NCBI GenBank assembly: GCA_964459065.1
Contig: CAYWMN010000056.1
Coordinates: 1-18,332, forward strand
Reading direction: 5' to 3'
DNA: 18,332 bases
Origin: JAMCXS01 sp964459065
GTDB lineage: Bacteria; Acidobacteriota; Terriglobia; UBA7540
Each line of letters opens with the position of its first letter. The stretch's first letter is position 1. The translations under genes and the position numbers were made by a program. The notes beneath the pieces are model-generated. The model had not been told where the DNA came from, ran no database searches, and saw only the letters and a list, made by a program, of their open reading frames with translations. This document shows, one piece after another, positions 7,942 through 18,332 of the stretch.

Positions 7942-7945
<4 letters not shown>
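5810..7945 (+). CDS. malQ: 4-alpha-glucanotransferase (amylomaltase)
   Basis: A GH77 enzyme that moves alpha-1,4-glucan segments between chains and releases glucose or short maltooligosaccharides. It has 711 residues from GTG 5810 (an adjacent GTG at 5813 is equally possible). The N-terminal extension (about 10-55, ASPEVLIAILRALG) is usual for long bacterial MalQ. Catalytic residues by motif: nucleophile Asp478 in RLDH, acid/base Glu526 in GEDLGTVPGY, and Asp577 in LNTHDMPTF. WGVGDLGDL (about 203-211) and DPSPYSPVS (about 239-247) fit the donor-binding regions of the family. The segment after the nucleophile reads HVMNLHRLFW rather than the more common aromatic/Gly version, so this may be a separate MalQ subgroup. 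It lies 33 bp after mak, and its stop overlaps the glgB start. Confidence 0.93.
7933..7945 (+). promoter_or_regulatory. Shine-Dalgarno and ATGA start/stop overlap of malQ and glgB
   Basis: GGAGG at 7933-7937 lies within the last codons of malQ. The glgB ATG at 7942 overlaps the malQ TGA at 7943-7945. The arrangement implies re-initiation or coupled translation and argues against the longer open frame that reaches back to 7819. An in-frame ATG at 7948 is a second possible start. Confidence 0.65.
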
Positions 7946-9911
<1,966 letters not shown>

Positions 9912-9915
<4 letters not shown>

Positions 9916-11744
9916 ACTGTTCTCTAGGGGCAACGCTTTTGGGAGAACATCGCTGCCAGTTCCTTGTGTGGGCCCCGCTGGCCCGGAAGGTGGAGTTGCA
10001 TCTTGTTGCTCCAGTGGACCGAACGGTTGAGATGCAGCCGGTTGGTCGGGGCTATCACCAGGTTCTTGCTAAAGATGTAGGCCCGGGAACCCGTTATTAT
10101 TATCATTTGGACGCTCAAACCGAATGGCCCGACCCCGCATCCCGCTTTCAGCCTGAGGGCGTTCATGGCCCTTCGGAAGTGGTGGATAATGCTTTCCCGT
10201 GGGAAGACACTTCATGGGAGGGCATCGAATTCGGCGACTACATTCTCTATGAACTCCACGTGGGAACCTTCACCGAGGAAGGAACCTTTGAGGCGGCAAT
10301 TGCCCACCTTGACGAACTCCGCGACCTGGGCGTTTCCGCCATTGAACTGATGCCGGTCAGCCAGTTTCCCGGGGCGCGCAACTGGGGATACGACGGAGCT
10401 TTTCCCTACGCGGTCCAAAACTCCTACGGGGGACCGCGGGCGTTGAAGGCGCTGGTCAACGCCTGCCATCTGCGGGGCATGGCCGTGGTCCTCGACGTTG
10501 TCTATAATCACCTTGGCCCGGAAGGGAATTACCTGGGGAACTTCGGAAACTACTTTACCGACCGGTACCGAACGCCCTGGGGGCCGGCCATCAACTTTGA
10601 CGGCTCCGGCAGCGACGAAGTCCGGCGCTACTTTATTGAAAACGCGCTTGACTGGGTCACGGAGTTCCATTTTGACGCACTGAGGCTGGACGCCGTTCAT
10701 GCCATTGTGGATCCGTCGGCGCGTCCCTTTCTGGAGGAACTCGGCCTTGCCGTTCATCAGGAGGGGGAGCGGCTCGATCGCAAGGTCTACGTGATCGCGG
10801 AAAGCGACCGGAACGATTCAAGGATGATTCGCCGCCGTGGGCGAGGGGGCTACGGTCTTGATGCGCAATGGAACGACGATTTCCATCACGCGGTGCACGC
10901 GCTGCTGACCGGGGAGCGGAACGGTTATTACGCCGACTTCGGAAAAGTCACCCAGTTAGCGAAAGCCTACCAGGAAGGTTTTGTTTATTCGGGACAGTAT
11001 TCAATATTTCGCGATCGCCGGCACGGAAACGACTCAAGCGACCTGCCCCCGAACCAGTTCGTGGTATTTGCGCAAAATCACGACCAGATCGGAAACCGGA
11101 TGTTGGGCGAGCGGCTGAGCGGGCTGATTTCATTCGAGGCGCAGAAACTGGCCGCGGGACTGCTGCTGCTGTCGCCTTTTGTCCCGCTGCTTTTTATGGG
11201 CGAGGAATATGGGGAAACGTCTCCGTTTCAATACTTCGTCAGCCATTCTGACCCATCGCTGGTTAAAGCCGTCCGGCAAGGCCGCCGGAGAGAGTTTGCC
11301 ACGTTCGAGTGGCGCGGGAAGCTTCCGGACCCGCAGTCGGAAAGCACTTTTCAAAGAAGCAAATTGAACCACGAACTCCGCCATGAGGGCGAGCATTTGG
11401 CTTTATACCAACTGGTTCGGGAATTGATCCGGCTCCGCAAGGAACTCCCGGCCTTGTCCGGCGACGGCAAGCAGGAGAGGGAGGCGATTGCTTGCGAAAG
11501 GGAAAAGATTTTATGGGTCAGGCGCCGGCGCGGCAGCCATCAGGCCATCGCCGTTTTTAATGCGGGCGAGACGGCCCAAAGCGGAACGCCGCATTTCCCG
11601 ATCCTGGGGCTGAAGAAGGTTCTGGACTCGGGTGAACGGCGATGGGGTGGCCGTCGAAGCGAAAATCCTGATACACTGGAAACCAAGCGGGACAACATCT
11701 TCTCGATCTCCGCAAAATCATTTGTTCTTTATCACACGAACTGA
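9912..11744 (+). CDS. treZ: Malto-oligosyltrehalose trehalohydrolase
   Basis: TreZ hydrolyses the bond between the maltooligosyl chain and the terminal trehalose made by TreY, freeing trehalose (GH13_10). It has 610 residues, normal for the family. An N-terminal E-set domain (about 10-95) contains FLVWAPLARKV. The catalytic barrel has nucleophile Asp260 in LRLDAVHAIVD, acid/base Glu297 in VIAESDRND and Asp391 in AQNHDQIGNR. LYELHVGTFTEEGTF (about residues 113-127) is the typical TreZ entry motif. The start is ATG 9912, sharing ATGA with the glgB stop; GAGGGG at about 9898-9903 can serve as Shine-Dalgarno. The frame is open upstream to 9780, but that part lies inside glgB. It is followed after 13 bp by a GH57-type gene, with treY beyond it. 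Confidence 0.95.
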
Positions 11745-11757
11745 CGTCGCGAAAACT

Positions 11758-14187
11758 ATGGGAGAACGATACATCTGTATCCACGGACATTTTTACCAGC
11801 CGCCCCGGGAGAATCCCTGGCTGGAAGCCATTGAAAGGCAGGATTCCGCCTATCCCTATCATGACTGGAACGAGCGGATTGCCTCGGAATGTTACGGGCC
11901 GAACGGAAGTTCACGGATCCTTGACAGCGAGGGGCGGATTGAAGAAATCGTCAACAATTACTCGAAGATGAGTTTCAATTTCGGCCCCACTTTGCTGGCA
12001 TGGCTGGAGCGGAAGGCTCCGGAAATCTATCGGGCCGTGTTGGAGGCGGATCAACAGAGTCGGAAGAATTTTTCCGGACACGGGTCGGCACTGGCCCAGG
12101 CTTACAACCACATGATTCTGCCCCTTGCCAACAGCCGGGACAAAGAAACGCAGGTGAACTGGGGCCTTCGCGACTTCGAGCGCCGGTTCGGGCGGAAGCC
12201 GGAAGGAATGTGGCTTCCTGAAACCGCGGTTGACCTGGCCACCCTGGATATTCTTGCCCAGCAGGGAATTAAATTTACGATCTTATCTCCTTACCAGGCA
12301 TCGCGGGTTCGGGCCCTTGGCGCCCGTCATTGGCGGGACACCACCGGGGGCCGGGTTGATCCTTCAATGGCTTATCGAATCCGGCTTCGCTACGGCCGGA
12401 GTATGAACATCTTTTTCTATGACGGCCCCATCTCGCGAGCCGTCGCTTTTGAAGGCCTGCTGGCGAAGGGTGAACTCCTTGCCGAACGGCTGCTCGGGGC
12501 CTTTTCGGAAAATCGCGAGGCGGCGCAGTTGGCTCATATTGCAACCGACGGTGAAACCTACGGCCACCATCACTCCTACGGGGACATGGCGCTCGCCTAC
12601 GCTCTCCGGTACATCGAAAGCAAAAACTTTGCCCAATTGACCAACTATGGCGAGTTCCTTGAACGTCATCCGGCCACGCACGAGGTCCGAATTATTGAGA
12701 ACAGTTCCTGGAGTTGCCCACACGGCGTTGAACGCTGGCGAAGCGACTGCGGTTGCAATAGCGGAGGACATCCGGACTGGCATCAGAAGTGGCGCGGACC
12801 TTTGCGGGAAGCCCTCGATAGTTTGCGGGACGAGATTGCTCCCCTGTTCGGCCGGAAGGGCAAGAGCTACCTGAAGCAGCCGTGGCTTGCGCGCAACGAC
12901 TATATTGAAGTGGTGCTGGACCGTTCCGAAGAGAACGTCAGCAGGTTTCTTGACCGTCACTCCAGCCGCGATCTGAGCGCTCGCGAAAGGACTGAAGCTC
13001 TCAAGTTGATGGAACTGCAGCGGCATTTAATGCTGATGTACACCAGTTGCGGCTGGTTCTTCGATGAGCTTTCAGGCATTGAAACCGTTCAGGTAATCCA
13101 ATACGCCGGACGCGCCCTCCAGCTGGCGGATGAGCTATTGGGAAAACGCTTTGAGGCGGCTTTTCTGGACCGACTGGAGATGGCGAAAAGCAATATTCCC
13201 GAGCACGCAGACGGACGTGCGATTTTTGAGGATTTCGTTCGCCCTGCTGCCGTTGATTTGAAAAAGGTAGGAGCCCACTACGCAGTCAGTTCTTTGTTTG
13301 AACATTACAACCATGAAATCAATATCTATTGTTACAGCCTGAACCTTGAAGACTCCAAGCTGTTGCACGAAGGCAAGATTCGACTGGCGGTTGGAAGAGT
13401 CAATGTCACCTCGGAGATTACGTGGGAATCCGCGCAGATTACGTTCGGTGTGCTGCACCTTGGCGATCATAATCTGACCGGAGGGGTCCGGGAATTTCTC
13501 GGCGAAGCCGCCTACCAGGATATGGTGGAGGAAGTAACCGAAGTTTTTGAGCGGGGTGACCTGCGCGAGCAGCTTTCCATTGTGGGCCAGCACTTTGGCT
13601 CTGAGACCTATACCTTAAAATTGCTGTTTCGTGACCAGCAGCACCACATTCTGAGGCTGATCTTGCAGTCCGCACTGTCGGAGGCCGAAGCTTCCTACCG
13701 CCAGATCTATGAGCGCGGGGCGCCCCTGATGCGGTTTGTTGAAAGCCTCGGGATGCACCAACCTCGGCGTTTTCAGATTGCAGCGGAGTTTACGCTCAAT
13801 GCCGAACTGCAGCGTCTGCTGCGTTCAGGGACTCTTGAAATCAACCGCGTGCGGGCCGTTCTGAATGAAACTCGGAGAGCCGGAGCTCCGCTGGACTCCG
13901 CGACCCTGGAATTTTCACTGCGGCGCAATATTGAGGAATTGGCCAAGCAGTTCGGAGCCGAGCCGGAGGATTTGAACCGGCTGCAGGCGTTTGCCGCCGC
14001 CGTCGACGTGGCGGCGATGCTGCCTTTCAAGGTTCGGCTGTGGCAGCCGCAAAATGTGTTTTATGAAGTCCTGCGCCGGAAGTACCCTGAGATTCTGGGG
14101 AAGGCCTCGGCGGGTGATGAGGCTGCGAAGTTGTGGCGCGAAAGCTTCCTGGCGCTGGGTGAGAAGCTAAGCGTGCGGGTGTCCTAA
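11758..14187 (+). CDS. GH57-family glycoside hydrolase with DUF3536-type C-terminal region
   Basis: An 809-residue protein with a GH57 (alpha/beta)7-barrel N-terminal half: IHGHFYQPPR (8-17), GMWLPETAVD with the presumed nucleophile Glu155, and TDGETYGHHHSYGD with the presumed acid Asp264. GH57 includes alpha-amylases, 4-alpha-glucanotransferases, amylopullulanases and branching enzymes. The exact reaction here cannot be read from sequence. A cysteine/histidine group follows the barrel motif: C320, H322, C331 and C333. The C-terminal half is mainly helical and matches my memory of DUF3536. The start is ATG 11758, 13 bp after treZ, without a clear Shine-Dalgarno. The open frame back to 11632 overlaps treZ and is rejected. 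The position between treZ and treY suggests a role in trimming or supplying maltooligosaccharides for those enzymes. Confidence 0.88.
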   Translation: MGERYICIHGHFYQPPRENPWLEAIERQDSAYPYHDWNERIASECYGPNGSSRILDSEGRIEEIVNNYSKMSFNFGPTLLAWLERKAPEIYRAVLEADQQSRKNFSGHGSALAQAYNHMILPLANSRDKETQVNWGLRDFERRFGRKPEGMWLPETAVDLATLDILAQQGIKFTILSPYQASRVRALGARHWRDTTGGRVDPSMAYRIRLRYGRSMNIFFYDGPISRAVAFEGLLAKGELLAERLLGAFSENREAAQLAHIATDGETYGHHHSYGDMALAYALRYIESKNFAQLTNYGEFLERHPATHEVRIIENSSWSCPHGVERWRSDCGCNSGGHPDWHQKWRGPLREALDSLRDEIAPLFGRKGKSYLKQPWLARNDYIEVVLDRSEENVSRFLDRHSSRDLSARERTEALKLMELQRHLMLMYTSCGWFFDELSGIETVQVIQYAGRALQLADELLGKRFEAAFLDRLEMAKSNIPEHADGRAIFEDFVRPAAVDLKKVGAHYAVSSLFEHYNHEINIYCYSLNLEDSKLLHEGKIRLAVGRVNVTSEITWESAQITFGVLHLGDHNLTGGVREFLGEAAYQDMVEEVTEVFERGDLREQLSIVGQHFGSETYTLKLLFRDQQHHILRLILQSALSEAEASYRQIYERGAPLMRFVESLGMHQPRRFQIAAEFTLNAELQRLLRSGTLEINRVRAVLNETRRAGAPLDSATLEFSLRRNIEELAKQFGAEPEDLNRLQAFAAAVDVAAMLPFKVRLWQPQNVFYEVLRRKYPEILGKASAGDEAAKLWRESFLALGEKLSVRVS

Positions 14188-14323
14188 CACGGGGTTGGGA
14201 AATAGAAATTGATGGGACTTATCGGGCGCTGAGCAGACGGTCCGGCTTGTTGGAAACCGGCGAGAGGCGGTTCTTGTTTCGCGTCCGGGGCCGGCGGCTT
14301 TGCTGAGCCAAAAGTTTAAGGAC

Positions 14324-14341
14324 GAGTCTCTTTTTAGACTC
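14324..14341 (+). other. Inverted repeat just upstream of treY
   Basis: GAGTCT (14324-14329) and AGACTC (14336-14341) flank the 6-nt loop CTTTTT, ending 18 bp before the treY ATG. The 172-bp gap before treY is the longest in the cluster, and no Shine-Dalgarno is visible near the ATG. The hairpin could act at the RNA level on treY translation, or be an operator. It is not followed by a T-tract, so an intrinsic terminator is unlikely. I saw no convincing promoter in the gap. Confidence 0.35.
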
Positions 14342-14359
14342 CTGGTACACTCTTGTTCA

Positions 14360-17233
14360 ATGGCAATTCCTGTTGCGACATACCGAATTCAGTTCAGTCT
14401 CAATTTCCGGTTTGTAGACGCCCGGGACCTGGTGCCCTATCTTCACGATCTGGGGATTACCCATCTTTACGCCTCGCCGCGCTTTAAAGCCGGAAAGGGA
14501 AGCTCTCACGGGTATGACGTAGCGGATCCGTTGCGCATCAATTCCGAGCTGGGCACCGAAGAGGAATTCGACGAGTTAGTCGAAAAGCTGAAGAGTTACG
14601 GCATGGGACTGCTGCTGGATATTGTTCCCAATCACATGGTGGCCAGCGCCGAGAATCCCTGGTGGATGGACGTCCTTGAAAACGGTCCCGGCTCTGAGTA
14701 CGCGGACTATTTTGATATCAACTGGCACCCGGCCAGGACAAAAGCGGCCTTCTTACAAGAGAATAAAGTTCTGCTGCCGTTTCTCGGCGACCTTTACGGT
14801 ACTGTCCTGGAGAACCAGGAATTAAACCTCAAGGTTGACGAAAACGGTTTTTATATCCGTTACTACGAACACCGCTTTCCCCTGAATCCCCACTCCTATA
14901 CGCCGATTCTGGAGCACTGGCGGGTTTCCGCCCGCGCCATGGCCGCCCCGGATCATTCCGAAATCGCGGACGTCCTTGATGCCGTCCATCGGTTGCCGGA
15001 AGGCCTCAGTCGCCAGGCGGTTCGCGACAGACATGAGCGGCAGGCGATTATCGAAAGCGTGTGGGACCTCTATAACCGCGGTCCCCATCTGAAAGATTCC
15101 CTGGACGAGACCTTGCGGTATTTTAACGGCACGCGCGGTAACGTGAAGAGCTTTGAGCCGCTGGATCGGTTGATCGCGGACCAGGCCTATCGGTTGGCTT
15201 ACTGGAAAATGGCGAACGAGGAGATCAACTATCGGCGCTTCTTTGATGTCAACGACCTGGTCGGGCTTCGTGTTGAAGACCCCAGAGTGTTTGATGACCG
15301 GCATCGCCTGATTGCCGAACTCATCAATAAAGAAGACATGGCGGGCTTTCGAATTGATCATGTGGACGGCCTCTACAACCCTGCAGAATACCTGAAACGC
15401 TTGCGGGGTCTGTACGGCGGCGGGGAGGATCAGGCCCGCGGTTCAGAGCCGTACGTCGTGGTTGAAAAAGTGCTGGGTCGCGACGAAACGTTGCCGGCGG
15501 AATGGCCTGTTGCCGGAACAACCGGCTACGACTTTCTGAACGCCGTCAATGGGCTGTTGATTGACCGTGGGGGATTCCAAACGCTGGAAGCGGACTATCA
15601 TCGATTTGTAAAATCGGAGACTCCTTTTGCTGAGATTTGTTATAGCCGGAACGCACAGGTCATCCAGCAGCTGTTTGCCGGTGAACTTGCCGAGTTTAGC
15701 CATGTTTTGGAAAAATTGGCGGCCGCTGACCGGAATGCAAGAGACCTTCCGCTTTCCGAACTCATGGAGGCCCTGGTTGAGGTGACGGCGTGCCTTCCGG
15801 TTTATCGGACCTATATCCAGAATTTTTCCATCAGTTCCAGGGACCGTGCCTATCTGGGAAGGACGTTTGAAGTGGCGCGACGGCGAACCCCGGCCGGGGC
15901 CGTTAGTGACGCCGCGTTCGGTTTTCTGCGCCGTGTCTTGTTCCTGGATCCTCCACCCTGTTACGCAGAAGACCCCCGGGAAGAATGGCTGCGCTTTGTG
16001 ATGCGGTGGCAGCAATTCACCGGCCCCGTGATGGCCAAGGGGTTGGAGGACACGGCCTCCTATGTGTATAACTGCTTGACGTCCCTGAATGAGGTTGGAG
16101 GAGACTGCTTGCGTGAGAAGCCTCCCTTCGACGTTGATGACTTTCACGCTTTCAATGAGGCCCGTTTGGCGCGCTGGCCGCACGCCTTGAACGCCAGCTC
16201 AACGCATGATACGAAGCGGAGTGAAGATGTGCGGGCGCGGATCAACGTCCTGTCGGAAATCCCGGAAGCCTGGCGGGTCCGCCTGCACCGGTGGACACGT
16301 TGGAACCGTCCGAAAAAGCATAACCTAAACGGGCAGCTGGTTCCCAGCGCTGATGAAGAGATTCTCTTATATCAAACGATGCTCGGCGCCTGGCCTCTTC
16401 ATTGTGAGGAGGTCCCCGAATTCATTGACCGCTTGCTGACTTTTATGCAGAAAGCCCTTCGCGAAGCGAAGCTTCACACCAGTTGGATTGACGTGAAGCC
16501 GGAGTATGAGGCGGCCGTCAGCGACTTCATCAAGAACATTACCAAACCGGATAAATCCAATTTGTTCCTGGAAGATTTCATCAAATTCCAGGAGGGCATT
16601 GCTTTTTATGGGTGCTTCAATGCTTTGTCGCAGGTGCTCCTTAAGATTGCTTCGCCCGGCGTTCCGGACGTTTACCAAGGCACGGAGGTGTGGAATTTCA
16701 GCCTGGTTGACCCCGACAACCGCAGGCCGGTGGATTTTGAAAATAATGTGAGGTTGCAGGAGGATCTGAAGTTCCGGGAAGCGACCGACATGGAAAATCT
16801 GCTGCCGGAATTGGTTCACAATTGGCGGGACGGAAGGATCAAGCTCTTCCTGACCCGGAGGGCTTTGAACTTCCGGGACGCCAACCAGGAGTTGTTTGCC
16901 GCCGGAAGCTACGTTCCCCTTTTCACTCGAGGGAGAAAGCGGCAGGATGTAATAGCTTTCGCGCGGCGAAGGCGAACAGCGCTGGCGATTGTGGCCACGC
17001 CCAGACTGGTGAGCCGAGTGGTGGACCGAGGCCGGTTTCCCCTGGGTAAGAGCGCCTGGGGAAGGGGAAAGATTGTTTTTCCCGCGAATTTCCCCGAGAA
17101 GTGGCGAAACGTATTGACGGATGAAACGCTCAGTGTGCGCCGTGAGCGTGGCGAAAAGGTGATTCCCTTGTCAGAGCTTTTTAGGACTTTCCCCGCAGCG
17201 ATCCTGGAAGCAAACCCCCGTAATCCTCATTAA
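14360..17233 (+). CDS. treY: Malto-oligosyltrehalose synthase
   Basis: TreY converts the reducing-end alpha-1,4 bond of a maltooligosaccharide to the alpha,alpha-1,1 bond of trehalose (GH13_26). It has 957 residues, at the long end for the family (the archaeal and actinobacterial enzymes I recall are about 700-780); the extra length appears as insertions within the barrel. The N-terminus ATYRIQFSLNFRFVDA and the LYASPRF and SHGYDV motifs are typical. Catalytic residues: nucleophile Asp333 in FRIDHVDGLY, acid/base Glu369 in VVVEKVLG, and Asp617 in SSTHDTKRSEDVRAR. PGVPDVYQGTE near the C-terminus is another family hallmark. I chose ATG 14360 because family members start just before PxATYR. The frame extends to a TTG at 14300 whose 20 residues look non-conserved. 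It lies 172 bp after the GH57 gene and is the last gene of the cluster. Confidence 0.95.
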   Translation: MAIPVATYRIQFSLNFRFVDARDLVPYLHDLGITHLYASPRFKAGKGSSHGYDVADPLRINSELGTEEEFDELVEKLKSYGMGLLLDIVPNHMVASAENPWWMDVLENGPGSEYADYFDINWHPARTKAAFLQENKVLLPFLGDLYGTVLENQELNLKVDENGFYIRYYEHRFPLNPHSYTPILEHWRVSARAMAAPDHSEIADVLDAVHRLPEGLSRQAVRDRHERQAIIESVWDLYNRGPHLKDSLDETLRYFNGTRGNVKSFEPLDRLIADQAYRLAYWKMANEEINYRRFFDVNDLVGLRVEDPRVFDDRHRLIAELINKEDMAGFRIDHVDGLYNPAEYLKRLRGLYGGGEDQARGSEPYVVVEKVLGRDETLPAEWPVAGTTGYDFLNAVNGLLIDRGGFQTLEADYHRFVKSETPFAEICYSRNAQVIQQLFAGELAEFSHVLEKLAAADRNARDLPLSELMEALVEVTACLPVYRTYIQNFSISSRDRAYLGRTFEVARRRTPAGAVSDAAFGFLRRVLFLDPPPCYAEDPREEWLRFVMRWQQFTGPVMAKGLEDTASYVYNCLTSLNEVGGDCLREKPPFDVDDFHAFNEARLARWPHALNASSTHDTKRSEDVRARINVLSEIPEAWRVRLHRWTRWNRPKKHNLNGQLVPSADEEILLYQTMLGAWPLHCEEVPEFIDRLLTFMQKALREAKLHTSWIDVKPEYEAAVSDFIKNITKPDKSNLFLEDFIKFQEGIAFYGCFNALSQVLLKIASPGVPDVYQGTEVWNFSLVDPDNRRPVDFENNVRLQEDLKFREATDMENLLPELVHNWRDGRIKLFLTRRALNFRDANQELFAAGSYVPLFTRGRKRQDVIAFARRRRTALAIVATPRLVSRVVDRGRFPLGKSAWGRGKIVFPANFPEKWRNVLTDETLSVRRERGEKVIPLSELFRTFPAAILEANPRNPH

Positions 17234-17294
17234 GAGGTTCGAGAAAGTCAATTTTGAATTGGTGCTGGGCCCGACCAGGCCTTCACGCGGTTGT

Positions 17295-17648
17295 TCAGCG
17301 TGGCGGGGTGGGCTGCGTCGTTGTGTGCAGAACCGCAGCAGGGCTCTTCCATGCGTGGACATGCGTAACGTCGTTGCGTGTGAGAACATCGCCCAGCGTC
17401 AGGGTGATCATAATGCACAGCCAGAATATAGCTGCGCACACGACGATCCGCATCATGGATCCACTCCATCGCAAGTGCATAAAGAATGTTGCAACCAACC
17501 CCGCCTTGCAGACGGCGATAGCCAGCGCGACGACGGTGTTCCATGGGCCGAGATCGATATAAGCGATCCGCCAAGTGAGCAAGGTGAGGATCAGTAAACT
17601 TCCGAACACAATAAAGTAGAGCCTTTTGGGTGCAATATGTTCAGCCAT
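17295..17648 (-). CDS. ctaF: Cytochrome c oxidase subunit IV (caa3 type, small membrane subunit)
   Basis: A 117-residue protein with three hydrophobic segments (about 10-27, 38-57 and 66-88). VATFFMHLRW around 52-61 matches the F-MHL signature of prokaryotic COX4 proteins. It is an accessory subunit of a haem-copper terminal oxidase in the cytoplasmic membrane and has no known catalytic residues. The start codon shares one base with the stop of the subunit III gene (TGATG), so the two are translationally coupled. The C-terminal tail is polar and Thr/Pro-rich. It is convergent with treY, with 61 bp between the stops. I found no strong bidirectional terminator there, only short weak inverted repeats. 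The gene symbol is used loosely. Confidence 0.85.
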   Translation of the reverse strand: MAEHIAPKRLYFIVFGSLLILTLLTWRIAYIDLGPWNTVVALAIAVCKAGLVATFFMHLRWSGSMMRIVVCAAIFWLCIMITLTLGDVLTRNDVTHVHAWKSPAAVLHTTTQPTPPR

Positions 17649-18298
17649 CAGAATCGAGCTCCCAGCAAATACAAGAGTGGAAACAGGAAAATCCAGACGA
17701 TATCAACAAAATGCCAATAAAGGCCCATCATTTCGATGGGGTTGTATTTTTCCGTTGAAAACCTGCCGCGCCATGCCATAACCAGAAGGATCGCCATAAT
17801 GCTTTCACCCACAATCATGTGAAGAGCGTGGACGCCGGTCATGGCAAAGTAGAAGCAAAAGAATAATTGCACGTGCCCGGCCTGAGGACCTGAATAGGTG
17901 AAGTGGAGGCCGGGCGCCAGGCCTTCAACATATTCGTGGTGCCATTCGAGAATAAACTTGATGTAGAGGAAGACGACGCCAAGTGCCATGGTGGACAGCA
18001 AGTAGGCGATCAAGCGCTTGCGTTTCCCGGTCTGAGCGGCGTGGACCGCCAAGGCCATGGTCAAGCTGCTGCAAATCAGGACCGCGGTGTTGAAGGCGCC
18101 CAGTTGGGCATTAAGAAGGTGGCTGGCAGTCTCAAACGCGCCAGTGTAAAGGTTCCGGTAGACGGTATAGCCTGTAAAGAGGCCGCCGAAAAACATGATC
18201 TCCGTCGCAAGGAATATCCACATTCCAAGGTTCGAGGCCTCATGCTGCTGGATGCGATCATCAAACTGTTCGGCGACGACAGTATTACTGTTATGCAA
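17648..18298 (-). CDS. ctaE: Cytochrome c oxidase subunit III
   Basis: A 216-residue membrane protein with five apparent transmembrane segments (about 24-45, 66-86, 94-114, 138-175 as a long hydrophobic pair, and 194-213), as in short prokaryotic COX3. Family hallmarks are LGMWIFLATEIMFFGG near the N-terminus, a Glu/His-rich ILEWHHEYVEG loop, TGVHALHMIVG and the final YWHFVDIVWIFLF. Subunit III stabilises subunit I and its proton uptake in aerobic respiration. The start is TTG at 18298, supported by GAGGAG (plus-strand 18306-18311) with a 7-nt spacer. Only 34 bp lie upstream. All three minus-strand frames are open at the very edge, so the tail of a preceding gene (subunit I would be usual) may be present but cannot be assigned. 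Confidence 0.94.
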   Translation of the reverse strand: MHNSNTVVAEQFDDRIQQHEASNLGMWIFLATEIMFFGGLFTGYTVYRNLYTGAFETASHLLNAQLGAFNTAVLICSSLTMALAVHAAQTGKRKRLIAYLLSTMALGVVFLYIKFILEWHHEYVEGLAPGLHFTYSGPQAGHVQLFFCFYFAMTGVHALHMIVGESIMAILLVMAWRGRFSTEKYNPIEMMGLYWHFVDIVWIFLFPLLYLLGARF

Positions 18299-18332
18299 CT
18301 TGAATCTCCTCAGCTAGGCGATCGTAAGAGTA

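Noticed and set aside
17234..17294. Possible bidirectional terminator between treY and the oxidase genes
   Set aside because: Only weak short repeats (CAATT-TTG-AATTG at 17249-17261, GGCC pairs nearby) are present, without a stable GC stem plus T-tract.
18299..18332. Tail of an upstream oxidase subunit I gene
   Set aside because: All three minus-strand frames are open at the edge over so few codons that none can be chosen.

Overview
The window is a GC-rich bacterial chromosome segment built around one seven-gene plus-strand cluster (2026-17233) for alpha-glucan and trehalose metabolism. It is flanked by a divergent ECF sigma/anti-sigma operon at the left (1-1666, minus strand) and by two cytochrome c oxidase subunit genes at the right (17295-18298, minus strand). 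A member of the Acidobacteriota is the best guess, from the sigma/anti-sigma pair coupled to a B-box plus TM2-like small membrane protein and from the clustering of GlgE-pathway and TreYZ genes. No rRNA or other taxonomic marker is present, so this is only moderately sure. I saw no mobile element, CRISPR array, tRNA or rRNA.

Left region: an ECF sigma factor, a zinc-finger (ZAS-type) membrane anti-sigma factor and a partial B-box/TM2-like membrane protein form a tight minus-strand operon: 20 bp between the first two, an ATGA overlap between the last two. About 360 bp separate the sigma ATG from glgE. That stretch holds a plausible promoter facing each way. On the glgE side a leader of about 150 nt follows, rich in possible hairpins, ending in a strong Shine-Dalgarno before a TTG start.

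Central region: glgE (maltosyltransferase), mak (maltokinase), malQ (4-alpha-glucanotransferase), glgB (branching enzyme), treZ (maltooligosyltrehalose trehalohydrolase), a GH57/DUF3536-type glycoside hydrolase, and treY (maltooligosyltrehalose synthase). malQ-glgB and glgB-treZ overlap by ATGA; other spacings are 13-172 bp. The catalytic residues I could locate are intact in all seven. Together they could phosphorylate maltose, polymerise it into linear glucan (GlgE), branch it (GlgB), trim and rearrange chains (MalQ, GH57) and release trehalose from chain ends (TreY then TreZ). The one enzyme needed to close the loop, trehalose synthase TreS (trehalose to maltose), is not in the window. It is either elsewhere in the genome, or maltose comes from MalQ/GH57 action.

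Right region: caa3-type cytochrome c oxidase subunit IV and subunit III, translationally coupled (TGATG) and convergent with treY. They belong to a respiratory operon whose upstream part lies beyond the window edge and are probably unrelated to the glucan cluster.
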